DNA from: Limimaricola sp964022235
Lineage (GTDB): Bacteria; Pseudomonadota; Alphaproteobacteria; Rhodobacterales; Rhodobacteraceae
Assembly (NCBI RefSeq): GCF_964022235.1
Contig: NZ_CAXHZL010000006.1
Span: forward strand, 124,001 to 188,000
Direction of reading: 5' to 3'
DNA: 64,000 nt
Position numbers and translations under genes: made by a program. The number at the start of each line of letters is the position of its first letter. The stretch's first letter is position 1. The notes under the pieces are model-generated. The model saw only the letters and a program-made list of their open reading frames with translations. It made no database searches and was not told where the DNA came from. This document shows positions 35,161-42,640 of this stretch, one piece after another.

Positions 35161-35600
35161 GAGGTGGCTCCTTTGCTGAGGGGTTGCGAGAGGTCGGGCG
35201 TGTGCCGGGCGAGCCACATGCCGCCCAGCATGAAGGGGACGAAGATCAGCGTGCCGGTTGCCATGATCGGCAGCGCCGTCAGCGCCGGACCGGGGCAAAA
35301 GCCGCCAAGCCCCCAGCCAGTGCCGAAGAGCACCGCACCGGTAATGAGCTTGGGGTCGAGATCGGTGCGGTTCGGGATGCGGAATTCGCTGTCGAAGAAG
35401 GGGCGGTTCCGGCTGCGGGTTAGAAGTGCGAAGCCCGGCGCCGTCACCGCGATGGCGCCGCCCATGACAAAGGCGAGGCTCGGGTCCCAAGTGCCGAAGA
35501 CATCGAGAAAGTTCAGCACTTTGGCCGGGTCGGACATGCCGGAGACGATCAGGCCGAAGCCGAAGATCAGGCCCGACAGAAGGGCGAAGATCTGTTTCAT
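35157..35600 (-). CDS. YeeE/YedE-family permease subunit (PmpB-like)
   Basis: A 147-residue membrane protein with about four segments, half the size of full YeeE proteins. Motifs are LLSGLIFGFGLIVSGMSDP, FGTWDPSLAFVMGGA and GTGWGLGGFCPGPALTAL with the conserved GxxCPGPAL cysteine. With the preceding half-protein it should make a thiosulfate- or sulfur-transporting pair as in BigR operons. It starts one base after the pmpA-like stop and its own stop overlaps blh. Confidence 0.88.
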   Translation of the reverse strand: MKQIFALLSGLIFGFGLIVSGMSDPAKVLNFLDVFGTWDPSLAFVMGGAIAVTAPGFALLTRSRNRPFFDSEFRIPNRTDLDPKLITGAVLFGTGWGLGGFCPGPALTALPIMATGTLIFVPFMLGGMWLARHTPDLSQPLSKGATS

Positions 35601-35601
35601 G

Positions 35602-36036
35602 TCAGCCTCCGATCACGTGACGGGTGACAAGGACCGTGACGAAGGCCGCCGTCATGAAGGTTGCGGTGGCCACGATCGAACGCATCGAGCCGCGGGAGAT
35701 GCCGCAGACGCCGTGGCCCGAGGTGCAGCCATTGCCATAAGTCGCGCCGAAGCCCACCAGCAGGCCGGCGACCGCCATCAGAACCGGGCTCGACGGCACC
35801 CATTGCTGCGGCCAGTCGCCGGAGACCAGAAGCCAGATCGGCGCGGCCAGCAGCAGGCCCAGAACGAACAGCGCCGAGACGCCGCGCGCCTCGCCATCGG
35901 TGGAGCGCGCGAAGATGCGCGAGGTGAGGCCGCTGATGCCAGCGATGCGGCCATTCGTAGCCATCAGCAGCACCGCCGAGGCCCCGATCATCATGCCGCC
36001 GCCGAGCGACAGCCATGGGGTGAATTCGGTTTCCAT
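35602..36036 (-). CDS. YeeE/YedE-family permease subunit (PmpA-like)
   Basis: A 144-residue membrane protein and first gene of the pmpA-pmpB-blh operon. It has GGGMMIGASAVLLMATNGRIAG-type start, GLLLAAPIWLLV and the conserved cysteine motif GATYGNGCTSGHGVCGISRGS. The ATG at 36036 is preferred over an upstream TTG; gagag sits directly before it. It is divergent from the SqrR/BigR-like regulator with tandem operator sites between, so it is likely induced by sulfide or persulfide. Confidence 0.88.
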   Translation of the reverse strand: METEFTPWLSLGGGMMIGASAVLLMATNGRIAGISGLTSRIFARSTDGEARGVSALFVLGLLLAAPIWLLVSGDWPQQWVPSSPVLMAVAGLLVGFGATYGNGCTSGHGVCGISRGSMRSIVATATFMTAAFVTVLVTRHVIGG

Positions 36037-36099
36037 CTCTCGACTCCGTGATACGACGACCAACGCCGCCGGGCTTGCCTTGTTTCAGGACATCTATAT

Positions 36100-36131
36100 A
36101 TTTGCTTCTTAGAATATTCAATGGGTCGAAT
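36100..36131. promoter_or_regulatory. Tandem SqrR-type operator sites
   Basis: ATTC-aatgggtc-GAAT at 36116-36131 fits the ATTC-N8-GAAT pattern described for SqrR, and ATTT-gcttctta-GAAT at 36100-36115 is a one-mismatch copy directly next to it. The second site abuts the regulator ATG at 36132, so the protein should repress itself and the divergent pmpA-pmpB-blh operon. Confidence 0.7.
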
Positions 36132-36443
36132 ATGAAAATCACCGACGATTTCCTCGACGGCGACATCGCGGGCGCTGCGGCCCTGATGGGGATGCTGTCC
36201 TCCGAGGCCCGGCTGCAGATCCTGTGCCGTTTGCTGGATGGAGAACGATCCGTCGGCGATCTTGCGCTGGCCTGCGGAATGTCGCAGCCGACCATGTCGC
36301 AGCAGCTCAAGCGGCTGAAGGAGGCCGGGCTGGTCGAGGGGCGGCGCGACGGGCAGACGATCTACTACGCCGTCAAGGGCCGCGAGGTCGCCGCCGTGCT
36401 GGAGACGCTGCACGCGCTTTATTGCGCACGCGCCGCGGAGTGA
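36132..36443 (+). CDS. ArsR-family persulfide-responsive repressor (SqrR/BigR-like)
   Basis: A 103-residue winged-helix repressor. Recognition helix CGMSQPTMSQQLKRLKEAG is followed by the wing GRRDGQTIYYAV. Cys32 and Cys98 are 66 residues apart, the same spacing as Cys41 and Cys107 of Rhodobacter capsulatus SqrR, which form a tetrasulfide link with persulfide and release DNA. A third Cys (48) is in the DNA-binding region. The start at 36132 gives an N-terminus like the family. Divergent from the sulfur genes it should control. Confidence 0.9.
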   Translation: MKITDDFLDGDIAGAAALMGMLSSEARLQILCRLLDGERSVGDLALACGMSQPTMSQQLKRLKEAGLVEGRRDGQTIYYAVKGREVAAVLETLHALYCARAAE

Positions 36444-36477
36444 TCGGGGCGGCACCCGAGGCATCGCCCCCATGGGA

Positions 36478-36930
36478 TCACGCGCCCGACGTGCGGTCGG
36501 CGTAGTCCTTCACGAACTGACCGATCTGTTCCTGTGACAGGTCGAACCCGCTTTCGCGGCCCTTCTCGATCACCGCGTCGCCATCGAGCCCCTCTTGGGC
36601 TGCCAGCGCCATCAGCGCCATCGCGCTCGCGCGCTTGCCTGAGGCGCAGTGAAGCAGCACCGGCTTCGGCAGATCCGCGAGCTTGCGGCGGAAATCGTCG
36701 ACCAGCGCGTCGTCGAGCGCGTCCGGTGCCACGGGGTGGTGCAGATAGGTGAGACCGGCCTCTCTGACTAGGCGTCTCTCCTCGTCCGGTGTGACCTCCT
36801 GCTCTTCCTCCGACGTGCGGAAGTTCACGACGCTGCGAAAGCCCTCCTCGGCGGCTTGCTTCAGCGAGGCCTCGTCAGGGGCGAAGCGGGCGACGGTGTG
36901 ATTGCTGTCGATCGGGACGATGTTGTCCAT
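36478..36930 (-). CDS. DUF442/TIGR01244-type phosphatase-like protein
   Basis: A 150-residue cytoplasmic protein of the DUF442 group, with the phosphatase/rhodanese-like loop LLHCASGKRASAM near residues 95-107 and FRSVVNFRTSEEEQEVTPDEE at the N-terminal side. In Blh proteins this domain is fused to the persulfide dioxygenase and can act as a sulfurtransferase; here it is a separate gene convergent with the regulator. The start at 36930 is chosen because GGAGAGAG precedes it; a start four codons earlier would place that sequence inside the gene. Confidence 0.82.
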   Translation of the reverse strand: MDNIVPIDSNHTVARFAPDEASLKQAAEEGFRSVVNFRTSEEEQEVTPDEERRLVREAGLTYLHHPVAPDALDDALVDDFRRKLADLPKPVLLHCASGKRASAMALMALAAQEGLDGDAVIEKGRESGFDLSQEQIGQFVKDYADRTSGA

Positions 36931-37141
36931 GTCTCTCTCCATACGGGATTGCTGTTAATATTCGATGTCGCGGGCCTGTGCTGTCGGACAGCCTCGGCGC
37001 GTGTTCGCGTCAGGTGCCGCACCGGCCCGCTGTGCCACCCGCAAGGGGTGGACAGGCCGCGAAATACGTAGATGAATATGTGCATGCGTCAAGCTGACGC
37101 AGGAGGATGCGGGCCTGGGTCCGTACATCTGGGAGGATGGG

Positions 37142-37615
37142 ATGAACTTGTTGAAAACCATGCGCGGCCTGGTCGCCGCGAGCCTCGCGGCGCTTGCTCT
37201 TATGGGGGTGCAGAGCGCGACGGCGCAGGACAGCGAACGTTATGGCGAGCAGAAGGTGGTCTATCATATCAACGGCAATGGTGGTGAGGACGACAAGGCC
37301 TATCGCGGCGCGCTGCGCAACGCGCAGAACCACATCAACGCCGTCGGCGTCGACAACATCGAGCTGAAAGTCGTGTTGCATGGCAACGGCGTCGGCCTGC
37401 TGCAGAACGCCATGAGCAACGAGCAGTTGCAGATGGACGTGACCAACCTGCGCGCGCAAAACGTCGTCTTCGTCGTGTGCAACAACACGTTGACGGGCCG
37501 CGACATCAATTACGAGACCGACCTCTTCGAGGTCTTCTCCGATCACATCGTCCCCTCGGGCGTGGCCGAGCTGAGCTACCTGCAGGGTCAGGGCTATACC
37601 TATGTGAAACCGTGA
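37142..37615 (+). CDS. Secreted DsrE-family protein
   Basis: A 157-residue protein with a signal peptide (about 1-28, MGVQSATAQ) and a DsrE/DsrF-like domain: VVYHINGNGGEDDKAYRGALRNA, LKVVLHGNGVGLL, and LRAQNVVFVVCNNTL, where the Cys is at the usual position of the sulfur-accepting residue. Periplasmic DsrE-like proteins are often found with sox genes and may bind sulfane sulfur. It is divergent from the DUF442 gene and convergent with the rhodanese gene. The 5' flank holds the repeat GCGTCA-agc-TGACGC (37086-37100). Confidence 0.85.
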   Translation: MNLLKTMRGLVAASLAALALMGVQSATAQDSERYGEQKVVYHINGNGGEDDKAYRGALRNAQNHINAVGVDNIELKVVLHGNGVGLLQNAMSNEQLQMDVTNLRAQNVVFVVCNNTLTGRDINYETDLFEVFSDHIVPSGVAELSYLQGQGYTYVKP

Positions 37616-37620
37616 CGCAT

Positions 37621-37648
37621 CGCTGGGCCGCCCGTTGGCGGCCTAGCG
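37621..37648. terminator. Bidirectional hairpin between DsrE and rhodanese genes
   Basis: CGCTGGGCCGCC-cgtt-GGCGGCCTAGCG forms a 12-bp stem with one G-U pair. It begins five bases past the DsrE-family stop and includes the rhodanese stop, so it likely ends both convergent transcripts. Confidence 0.65.
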
Positions 37649-38233
37649 CCCCCCGGCAACGGTCAGACCCAAAAGCCGCCAAAGCTGCATGCCGCCGCGG
37701 TAGTAGCTGATCTTCTCCGCCGGAAAGCCCGCGCCGATCATCGCACGGATCGCGGTGGGCGACTGGCCGCACCATGGCCCGTTGCAGAACAGCGCCACGC
37801 GCGGCGCCGCCGCGCAGTCCCAGCCTTCGAAATCAGGCTCGCATCCGAGCTCGCCCAACCGGTCGGTGATCCGATCCCACGGCAGGTGGATCGCACCGGG
37901 AATGGTGCCGCCCTCGAACCACTCTCGGGTGCGGCTGTCGATAACCACCGCCTCGGGGTCCTCCAGCATTTCCAGAAGCTCCAGCTCGCCGATCGTCGTG
38001 ACGCCCTCTTCGGGGGTCATAGGCTGGATGCAGAACGGCGGGCAGGCGCGCGAGGTCTTGGCGAAATCGCCGGTGAGGACCGCCTCGTTGTCCTGTTCGC
38101 GCATGATCTCGACCGGACCGTCCGGGGTCTCGACCGTGACCGACATGCGGTCAGCGTCAAGGCCGACCGGCTCGGTCAACGCCGGGGCTGCAAGGAGGGA
38201 GAGAAGGGCGGCAAAGGTGGCATAGCGGATCAT
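37643..38233 (-). CDS. Secreted rhodanese-domain protein
   Basis: A 196-residue protein with a signal peptide (about 1-20) and a rhodanese fold. The active-site loop is ALFCNGPWCGQSPTAIRAM, with the nucleophile Cys in FCNG and a second Cys three residues on. An N-terminal extension carries RACPPFCIQPMTPEEGVTTI. It probably transfers sulfane sulfur in the periplasm, alongside Sox. It starts 11 bases after hemA ends, so it is the last gene of a DUF302-hemA-rhodanese run that continues the sox operon. Confidence 0.87.
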   Translation of the reverse strand: MIRYATFAALLSLLAAPALTEPVGLDADRMSVTVETPDGPVEIMREQDNEAVLTGDFAKTSRACPPFCIQPMTPEEGVTTIGELELLEMLEDPEAVVIDSRTREWFEGGTIPGAIHLPWDRITDRLGELGCEPDFEGWDCAAAPRVALFCNGPWCGQSPTAIRAMIGAGFPAEKISYYRGGMQLWRLLGLTVAGGR

Positions 38234-38244
38234 GGCGGGTCTCC

Positions 38245-39468
38245 CTATTGCGCGGCCAGTGGCACACGCGCGATGCGGCAGCGGTCCCAGAGCGTTTCCA
38301 GCGCCGAGGCGAGCCGGTCGAGATCGGCCTCGCTGTGAACGGGCGAGGGCGTGATGCGAAGCCGCTCGGTGCCGCGCGGCACGGTGGGATAGTTGATCGG
38401 CTGGATATAGATGCCGAACTCGTCAAGCAGCAGGTCCGACAGCCAGCGGCATTTCACCGGATCGCCCACCATCACCGGCACGATATGGCTTGGGTTCGGC
38501 AAATGCGGAATTCCGGCGGCGTCGAGCCGGGCGCGCAGGCTGGTGACCCGCTCGGCCTGCATCAAGCGCTCGTCGCGCGAGGTCTTGAGATGGCGCACGG
38601 CGGCGCAGGCCCCGGCGGCCACGGCGGGCGGCAACGCCGTGGTGAAGATGAAGCCCGAGGCGAAGCTGCGCACGAAGTCGCACAGCGCGGCAGAGGCCGC
38701 GATATAGCCGCCCATCACGCCGTAAGCTTTGCCGAGCGTACCCTCGATCACGTCGATGCGGTCCATCAGCCCCTCGCGCTCGGCGATGCCGCCGCCGCGT
38801 GGGCCATAAAGGCCGACGCCATGCACCTCGTCGAGATAGGTCATGGCGTTATAGCGCTCGGCCAGATCGCAGATTCCCGCGATGGGCGCGATGTCGCCAT
38901 CCATCGAATACACGCTTTCGAAGGCGATGATCTTGGGCGCATTGGCGGGCAGGGTGGCAAGCTTGGTTTCCAGATCGGCAAGATCGTTGTGTTTCCAGAT
39001 CAACCTTTCGGCGCGGCTGTGGCGGATGCCCTCGATCATGCTTGCGTGGTTGCCTGCGTCCGACAGCACGATGCAGCCCGGAATGCGCGCGGCCAGCGTG
39101 CCTAGGCTGGCCCAGTTCGAGACGTAGCCGGAGGTGAACAGCAGCGCCGCCTCCTTGCCGTGGAGATCGGCCAACTCGCGCTCCAGCGCCACGTGGTGGC
39201 TGGTGGTGCCAGAGATGTTGCGCGTGCCGCCCGCGCCTGCCCCGACCTCGTCGATCGCCTCGTGCATCGCGGCCAGCACCCCTGGGTGCTGGCCCATGCC
39301 GAGGTAATCGTTGGAACACCAAACGGTCACCTCGGTAGGCGCTTCACCGTTATGCCGCGTGGCCGCGGGAAACGCGCCGCGGTGGCGTTGAAGCTCCGCG
39401 AAATGGCGATAGTTGCCCTCGTCTTTCAAACGCTCGAGCTCGGCTGCGAAGAATGTGTCGAACGTCAC
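38245..39468 (-). CDS. hemA: 5-aminolevulinate synthase
   Basis: A 407-residue PLP enzyme that condenses glycine and succinyl-CoA, the first step of haem synthesis in alphaproteobacteria. It opens with FFAAELERLKDEGNYRHFAEL, has NDYLGMGQHPGVL, GTRNISGTTSHHVALE, the TYLDEVHGVGLYG stretch, and the PLP Lys in GTLGKAYGVMGGYIA. Its location within the sox operon is unusual: it begins three bases after the DUF302 stop and is followed by the rhodanese gene. The products SoxA, SoxX and SoxD need at least five haems, so local haem supply is a sensible role. Whether another ALAS exists in the genome cannot be seen. Confidence 0.96.
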   Translation of the reverse strand: MTFDTFFAAELERLKDEGNYRHFAELQRHRGAFPAATRHNGEAPTEVTVWCSNDYLGMGQHPGVLAAMHEAIDEVGAGAGGTRNISGTTSHHVALERELADLHGKEAALLFTSGYVSNWASLGTLAARIPGCIVLSDAGNHASMIEGIRHSRAERLIWKHNDLADLETKLATLPANAPKIIAFESVYSMDGDIAPIAGICDLAERYNAMTYLDEVHGVGLYGPRGGGIAEREGLMDRIDVIEGTLGKAYGVMGGYIAASAALCDFVRSFASGFIFTTALPPAVAAGACAAVRHLKTSRDERLMQAERVTSLRARLDAAGIPHLPNPSHIVPVMVGDPVKCRWLSDLLLDEFGIYIQPINYPTVPRGTERLRITPSPVHSEADLDRLASALETLWDRCRIARVPLAAQ

Positions 39469-39471
39469 CCG

Positions 39472-39903
39472 CTACTGCCCCGCCGCCTCTTTCGCGATGC
39501 CGTCGAGCAGCGACTGCACCTCCTGCATCGGGCCATCGGGAAAGGTCCGGTAGCCGATCTCGACCGCGCCCTCCTTGTCGGTCACGAAGATCCCGTAGGG
39601 GCAATGCGCGATGTTGGACGGATCGGCCTCCATGACCTTTCGCGACACCACCGCCGAGCAGAACAGGAACACGTCGGCGGCTTCGAATAGCTTCACGTCG
39701 CTACCGACATCCTCGCCGGTGCGGTTGAGCATGTCGCCCACGTGACTCACGTAATCGACCACCAGCCCCTCTCCGACGATGGCGCTCTCGACGCTGAAGG
39801 TCGCGTCTTCGAAGCTGCCGTCGAAGGGGTAGGTGACCATCTCCTGCGCCGTAGCCGTCCCGGTGCCCAAGGCCACGAGGCCCGCCATCACGATCCGTTT
39901 CAT
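39472..39903 (-). CDS. Secreted DUF302 protein
   Basis: A 143-residue protein with a signal peptide (KRIVMAGLVALGTGTATA) and a DUF302 domain: MVTYPFDGSFEDATFSVESAI, VDYVSHVGDMLNRTGEDVG, FLFCSAVVSRKVMEADPSNIAHCPY, then IFVTDKEGAVEIGYRTFP. Two Cys residues in the core may matter in a sulfur setting. DUF302 function is not established; such genes often accompany sox clusters. It begins 75 bp after soxD across a hairpin and is tightly linked to hemA. Confidence 0.82.
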   Translation of the reverse strand: MKRIVMAGLVALGTGTATAQEMVTYPFDGSFEDATFSVESAIVGEGLVVDYVSHVGDMLNRTGEDVGSDVKLFEAADVFLFCSAVVSRKVMEADPSNIAHCPYGIFVTDKEGAVEIGYRTFPDGPMQEVQSLLDGIAKEAAGQ

Positions 39904-39943
39904 GCCGTGCTCCTCCCGTGATGCGCCGGTATCGGCGCGGTTG

Positions 39944-39971
39944 CGGCGGCCGGACATCTGCCTGGCCGCCG
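39944..39971 (-). promoter_or_regulatory. Hairpin between soxD and the DUF302 gene
   Basis: CGGCGGCC-12 bases-GGCCGCCG forms an 8-bp stem with no following T run. It sits eight bases past the soxD stop and could be a 3'-end stabiliser or a leaky terminator dividing sox from hemA. Confidence 0.45.
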
Positions 39972-39978
39972 GAGTGGC

Positions 39979-41355
39979 TCAGCCGCCGTGCGCCTCGAGA
40001 TAGGCGATCACGGCCGCGATATCCTCGTCGCTCCTGAGACCGGCAAAGGACATCTTGGTGCCTTTCATGTAGCCGCGCGGATCGGCGAGAAAGCCGGCCA
40101 GCGCGCCATGATCCCATGCAAGACCGCCCGATCCGGCCTCTTCCATCACACCCGAGTAGCGGAAGCCCTCGGCGGTGCCTGCGGTGCGACCGACGATGCC
40201 GTTGAGCTGCGGGCCGCTGCGGTTCTTGGCATTCTCGCCGACTTGGTGGCAGGCGCTGCATTTCTTGAACACGCGTTCACCCGCCGCGACCAGTTCGGGG
40301 TCCGGCCCGGCGCTGGCGTCAGGGGCAGCCGCTTCCTCGACAGGGGCACCCTCAGCGGGGGCTCCTGCATCGGGAGCCGCTTCAGAGGCGTCCCCCCCCG
40401 CCGGAGCCGCTTCTTCGGCAGCGTTCTCGGCGGGGGTGTCGCCTGCCTCGGCCGTAGGTTGGTTGTTGCCGACCGCCGCTTCTGCGGTCTCCGCCCCGGC
40501 GGGCTGGGTCTCGGTAGAATCTTCGACTTCGATCGCCGTGTCCTCGACCTCCGCGTCGCCTTCGGAAGATCCGGGCGTCACGTCGAGCACAGCGGCACGC
40601 ATGGTGATTTCGACCTCACCCTTGCAGTCGCTCATGCAGGCTTCGGCCGCGAACTTTGGCAGCTCGGTCTCGGGCCGGTCGTCGGGCTTGAAGCCGTCCT
40701 CGTTTGGCATCTCGACTTCGGCGAACGTCTCGTTCGAGAGCACGAAGTCATCCTCGACCACGTTGTTGAGATAGAGCAGATAGGCCGTCAGCGCGTAGAC
40801 TTCGTCCGGCTCCAGCGACTGCGCGTCGCCGAACGGCATGGCGCGGTGGACGTAGTCGTAGACCGTCGAGAGGTAAGGCCAGTAGGAGCCCACGGTCTTG
40901 ACCGGGTCCTTGCGCTCCAGCGTGCCGTCGCCGCCTGCGAGCTGCGGCCAGCGGCCGACCGCCTCGCCAAAGTCGCCGTGACAGGCGGCGCATTTCTCGA
41001 CGAAGACCTCCTCGCCGGTCCAGACATCGCCCGACCCTTCGGGCAGGCCCTGACCGTCGGGGCGCACATCGATGTCCCAGGCGGCGATCTCTTCGGGGAG
41101 CGCCTCGCGGCCAAGCCCGTAGCCGCCATCGCGGGCGGGGGCGGGGGTTTCGGCGACAGCCATCTGCGGCGCGGCGGGCGCTTCGGTGTCTGCGGCGGGC
41201 GCTTCTGCCTCCTGCGCGTTGGCGGCGCTCACGAAGGACACGCGGGCGGGTGCAGGCATGTCGACGACGAACTGATCGGCCAGCACATAGGCCAGCGTCA
41301 GAACACTCGCAGTGCCAGCGGTGGCGGGAGCCAGGATTTTAAGAAACTTCGACAT
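39979..41355 (-). CDS. soxD: Sulfur oxidation dihaem cytochrome c SoxD
   Basis: A 458-residue subunit of sulfane dehydrogenase SoxCD. After an N-terminal membrane or signal segment (about 9-28) come two c-type haem sites: CAACH (122-126) and CSACH (366-370). Between them lies CMSDCKG and a long low-complexity acidic linker rich in Ala, Glu and Pro (about 265-355). SoxD takes electrons from the molybdenum subunit SoxC. It overlaps soxC by 17 bases. The linker is longer than I expect for the family and should be very flexible. Confidence 0.92.
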   Translation of the reverse strand: MSKFLKILAPATAGTASVLTLAYVLADQFVVDMPAPARVSFVSAANAQEAEAPAADTEAPAAPQMAVAETPAPARDGGYGLGREALPEEIAAWDIDVRPDGQGLPEGSGDVWTGEEVFVEKCAACHGDFGEAVGRWPQLAGGDGTLERKDPVKTVGSYWPYLSTVYDYVHRAMPFGDAQSLEPDEVYALTAYLLYLNNVVEDDFVLSNETFAEVEMPNEDGFKPDDRPETELPKFAAEACMSDCKGEVEITMRAAVLDVTPGSSEGDAEVEDTAIEVEDSTETQPAGAETAEAAVGNNQPTAEAGDTPAENAAEEAAPAGGDASEAAPDAGAPAEGAPVEEAAAPDASAGPDPELVAAGERVFKKCSACHQVGENAKNRSGPQLNGIVGRTAGTAEGFRYSGVMEEAGSGGLAWDHGALAGFLADPRGYMKGTKMSFAGLRSDEDIAAVIAYLEAHGG

Positions 41356-42640
41356 TTTCCGCCTCGCCGCGTTCGTTGACATGCCAGGTCTGGATGCCGT
41401 TGTTGTGGTAGATCGAGTTCTCGCCGCGGATTGCCCGCAGGTCGTTCTTGGTCGGCTGCACATAGCCAGTGGAATCATGCGCGCGGCTTTGCAGCAACAG
41501 CGGCTTCCCGTCCCAGTCGAACTCGAAGTAGAAGCGGTGCATCGACTTGTCGAAGCTCGGCCCCGACATACGCGCCTCGTGCCAGTTGTTGCCGCCGTCG
41601 AGCGTCACGTCCACGCGCGGGATGGTGCCGCGTCCGGACCAAGCGACGCCTGTGAGCACGGTCGGCCCCTTGGAGTGCAGGATCGGCGCTTGCGGGCTGG
41701 GGTTGGTGATCACGGACTTGGCGTCCATCTCCCAGGTGAAGCGGCGGGCGATGCCGTTGTCGAGAAGGTCGGTGTATTTCGATGTCTCCTCGCGGTGATG
41801 CCACGGCTCGTCGCCAACCTCGATCCGGCGCAACCACTTGATCCACATGTTGCCTTCCCAGCCGGGAACGACGAGGCGGACCGGGTAGCCCTGCTCGGGG
41901 CGCAGCGCTTCGCCGTTCATCTTGAAGGCGACAAGGCAGTCGTCCATCGCCTTTTCGATCGGGATCGAGCGGGTCATGGCGCTTGCGTCGGCACCTTCGG
42001 GCATGATCCATTTGCCATTGGTCTTCACGCCCGCCTCTTCGAGCAGAAGCCGCAGCGGCACGCCGGTGTACATGACGTTGTGGATCATGCCGTGGGTGTA
42101 CTGGCAGCCGTTGAGCTGCGCGCCCGCCCATTCCATGCCCGAGTTCGCCGCGCATTCTAGGAAATAGACCCGGTTCTCGCGCGGGAAGCGCATCAGGTCC
42201 TGCATGGTGAAGATCAGCGGCTTGTCGACGAGACCGTTGATCATCAGCCGGTGCTGCACGGGGTCGACCTCGGCAATGCCGGCGTGGTGCCGCTCGAAGC
42301 ACAGCCCGTTGGGGGTGATGATGCCGTCGAGTTCGTGCAGCGGCGTGAAGTTCACCGAGGAGATCGGGTCGGCGGTCAGCCAATCGACGTTGCGGCGGAT
42401 CACGTGCGACTCGAACTGCGAGGGCGTGCCATAGGGGCGCGCATCGACGCCGTCGCCCAAGTACTGCATCCAAGGCTGAAGCTCGGTGATCGCGGGATCG
42501 GCGGTCTGGGCGGCCAGTCGGCTGCCTGCGACCGCACCGCCGGCGGCAAGCGCGCCGGTCAGAAAGCCGCGCCGCGAGGGGGCGGGATCGTTGCTCATGC
42601 TCGGGGTCCTCTTGTCGTCCATATCGCTCGGGCGGCTCAT
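41339..42640 (-). CDS. soxC: Sulfane dehydrogenase molybdenum subunit SoxC
   Basis: A 433-residue molybdoprotein of the sulfite-oxidase family. The Tat signal is PSRRGFLTGALAAGG; the Moco-ligating Cys is in VYFLECAANSGMEW. VVPGWEGNMWIKWLRRIEV and a C-terminal Ig-like domain (TVLTGVAWSGRG, DVTLDGGNNWHEA) complete the fold. With SoxD it oxidises the SoxY-bound sulfane sulfur, so this organism has the full non-globule-forming Sox pathway. The start is fixed by the ATGA overlap with soxB (42637-42640). Confidence 0.94.
   Translation of the reverse strand: MSRPSDMDDKRTPSMSNDPAPSRRGFLTGALAAGGAVAGSRLAAQTADPAITELQPWMQYLGDGVDARPYGTPSQFESHVIRRNVDWLTADPISSVNFTPLHELDGIITPNGLCFERHHAGIAEVDPVQHRLMINGLVDKPLIFTMQDLMRFPRENRVYFLECAANSGMEWAGAQLNGCQYTHGMIHNVMYTGVPLRLLLEEAGVKTNGKWIMPEGADASAMTRSIPIEKAMDDCLVAFKMNGEALRPEQGYPVRLVVPGWEGNMWIKWLRRIEVGDEPWHHREETSKYTDLLDNGIARRFTWEMDAKSVITNPSPQAPILHSKGPTVLTGVAWSGRGTIPRVDVTLDGGNNWHEARMSGPSFDKSMHRFYFEFDWDGKPLLLQSRAHDSTGYVQPTKNDLRAIRGENSIYHNNGIQTWHVNERGEAENVEVS

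Noticed and set aside
34276..36051. 591-codon open frame antisense to blh and the YeeE-type genes
   Set aside because: It crosses three recognisable genes on the other strand and has no family signature.
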